From Desulfobacterales bacterium (GTDB lineage: Bacteria > Desulfobacterota > Desulfobacteria > Desulfobacterales > JAHDSC01), in the NCBI GenBank assembly GCA_016931455.1, contig JAFGES010000042.1, positions 32,241 through 96,240 on the forward strand: a stretch of 64,000 bases of DNA, read 5' to 3'. A program made the translations under genes and the position numbers. Of the stretch, positions 63,953-64,000 are shown in pieces (the first letter of the stretch is position 1; each line of letters opens with the position of its first letter). Under the pieces are notes generated by a model that saw only the letters and a list, made by a program, of their open reading frames with translations, did not search any database and was not told the origin of the DNA.

Positions 63953-64000
63953 TTATAATGCCGCATTCTTCGCATCTGTATTTGGTTGTTGATGTTTTGG
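63939..64000 (-). CDS. small zinc-ribbon protein, N-terminus outside the window
   Basis: The visible end reads 'KTSTTKYRCEECGIIIECE', then TAG. 'YRCEECG' is half of a zinc ribbon or rubredoxin-type knuckle. Too little is visible to name a family. Confidence 0.45.
   Translation of the reverse strand, partial: KTSTTKYRCEECGIIIECE

Overview
The window suggests a sulfate-reducing-type deltaproteobacterium (Desulfobacterota, Desulfobacterales-like). Evidence: AT-leaning DNA, very many c-type heme motifs, PEP-CTERM proteins, a dnaG-rpoD pair, a SufC-SufB pair, DUF164 and LOG-like proteins, and a 21-bp dispersed repeat. The heme-rich island resembles the porin-cytochrome conduits described from metal reducers and from bacterial partners of anaerobic methanotrophic archaea. 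A gene with archaeal (Methanosarcina-like) composition near the right end fits a habitat shared with such archaea. The taxonomic placement is inference; there is no rRNA here.

Region 1 (about 0.6-19.5 kb) is one long plus-strand island, probably an operon, closed by a strong terminator at 19.5 kb. It encodes a beta-propeller protein, two paralogous 12-heme cytochromes (one soluble, one lipoprotein), an outer-membrane beta-barrel, three CsgG/LpoB/GNA1162-like assembly factors, a SurA/PpiC-like chaperone, a 26-heme lipoprotein, a 16-heme cytochrome, a second beta-propeller, two OmcS-like cytochromes, a 7-heme cytochrome and a lipoprotein beta-propeller. I count 83 CXXCH motifs plus two CX5CH motifs. 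Together these look like a complete extracellular electron transfer machine: periplasmic relay, barrel, surface cytochromes, and predicted cytochrome filaments with their assembly factors. A ResB cytochrome c biogenesis gene follows.

Region 2 (21-34 kb) is mixed: glycerate 2-kinase, YqgE/AlgH, a dynamin-like GTPase, CopA and CopZ copper export, tRNA-Ala, a CPBP/CAAX-type protease, a GEMM-I cyclic-dinucleotide riboswitch controlling a secreted subtilisin, and a PEP-CTERM protein.

Region 3 (34-47 kb) is mainly housekeeping: hisB, a lipoprotein, hisA, dnaG, rpoD, a CAT-anticodon tRNA, NIF3, a zinc-ribbon protein, rnpB, SufC/SufB, an HPr-like fusion protein, ispD and a LOG-like protein.

Region 4 (47-64 kb) is accessory: a Wzz fragment joined to an SLBB (Wza-like) fragment by an apparent deletion, an ExeA-like ATPase with TPRs, a SprT-like protein, an ABC substrate-binding protein, an aldo/keto reductase, a DnaJ protein, a BtuFCD-type ABC transporter, a relic zone with three gene fragments, a carboxypeptidase-regulatory-like secreted protein, an archaeal-looking methionine gamma-lyase, a PEP-CTERM subtilisin, and TPR and zinc-ribbon fragments at the edge.
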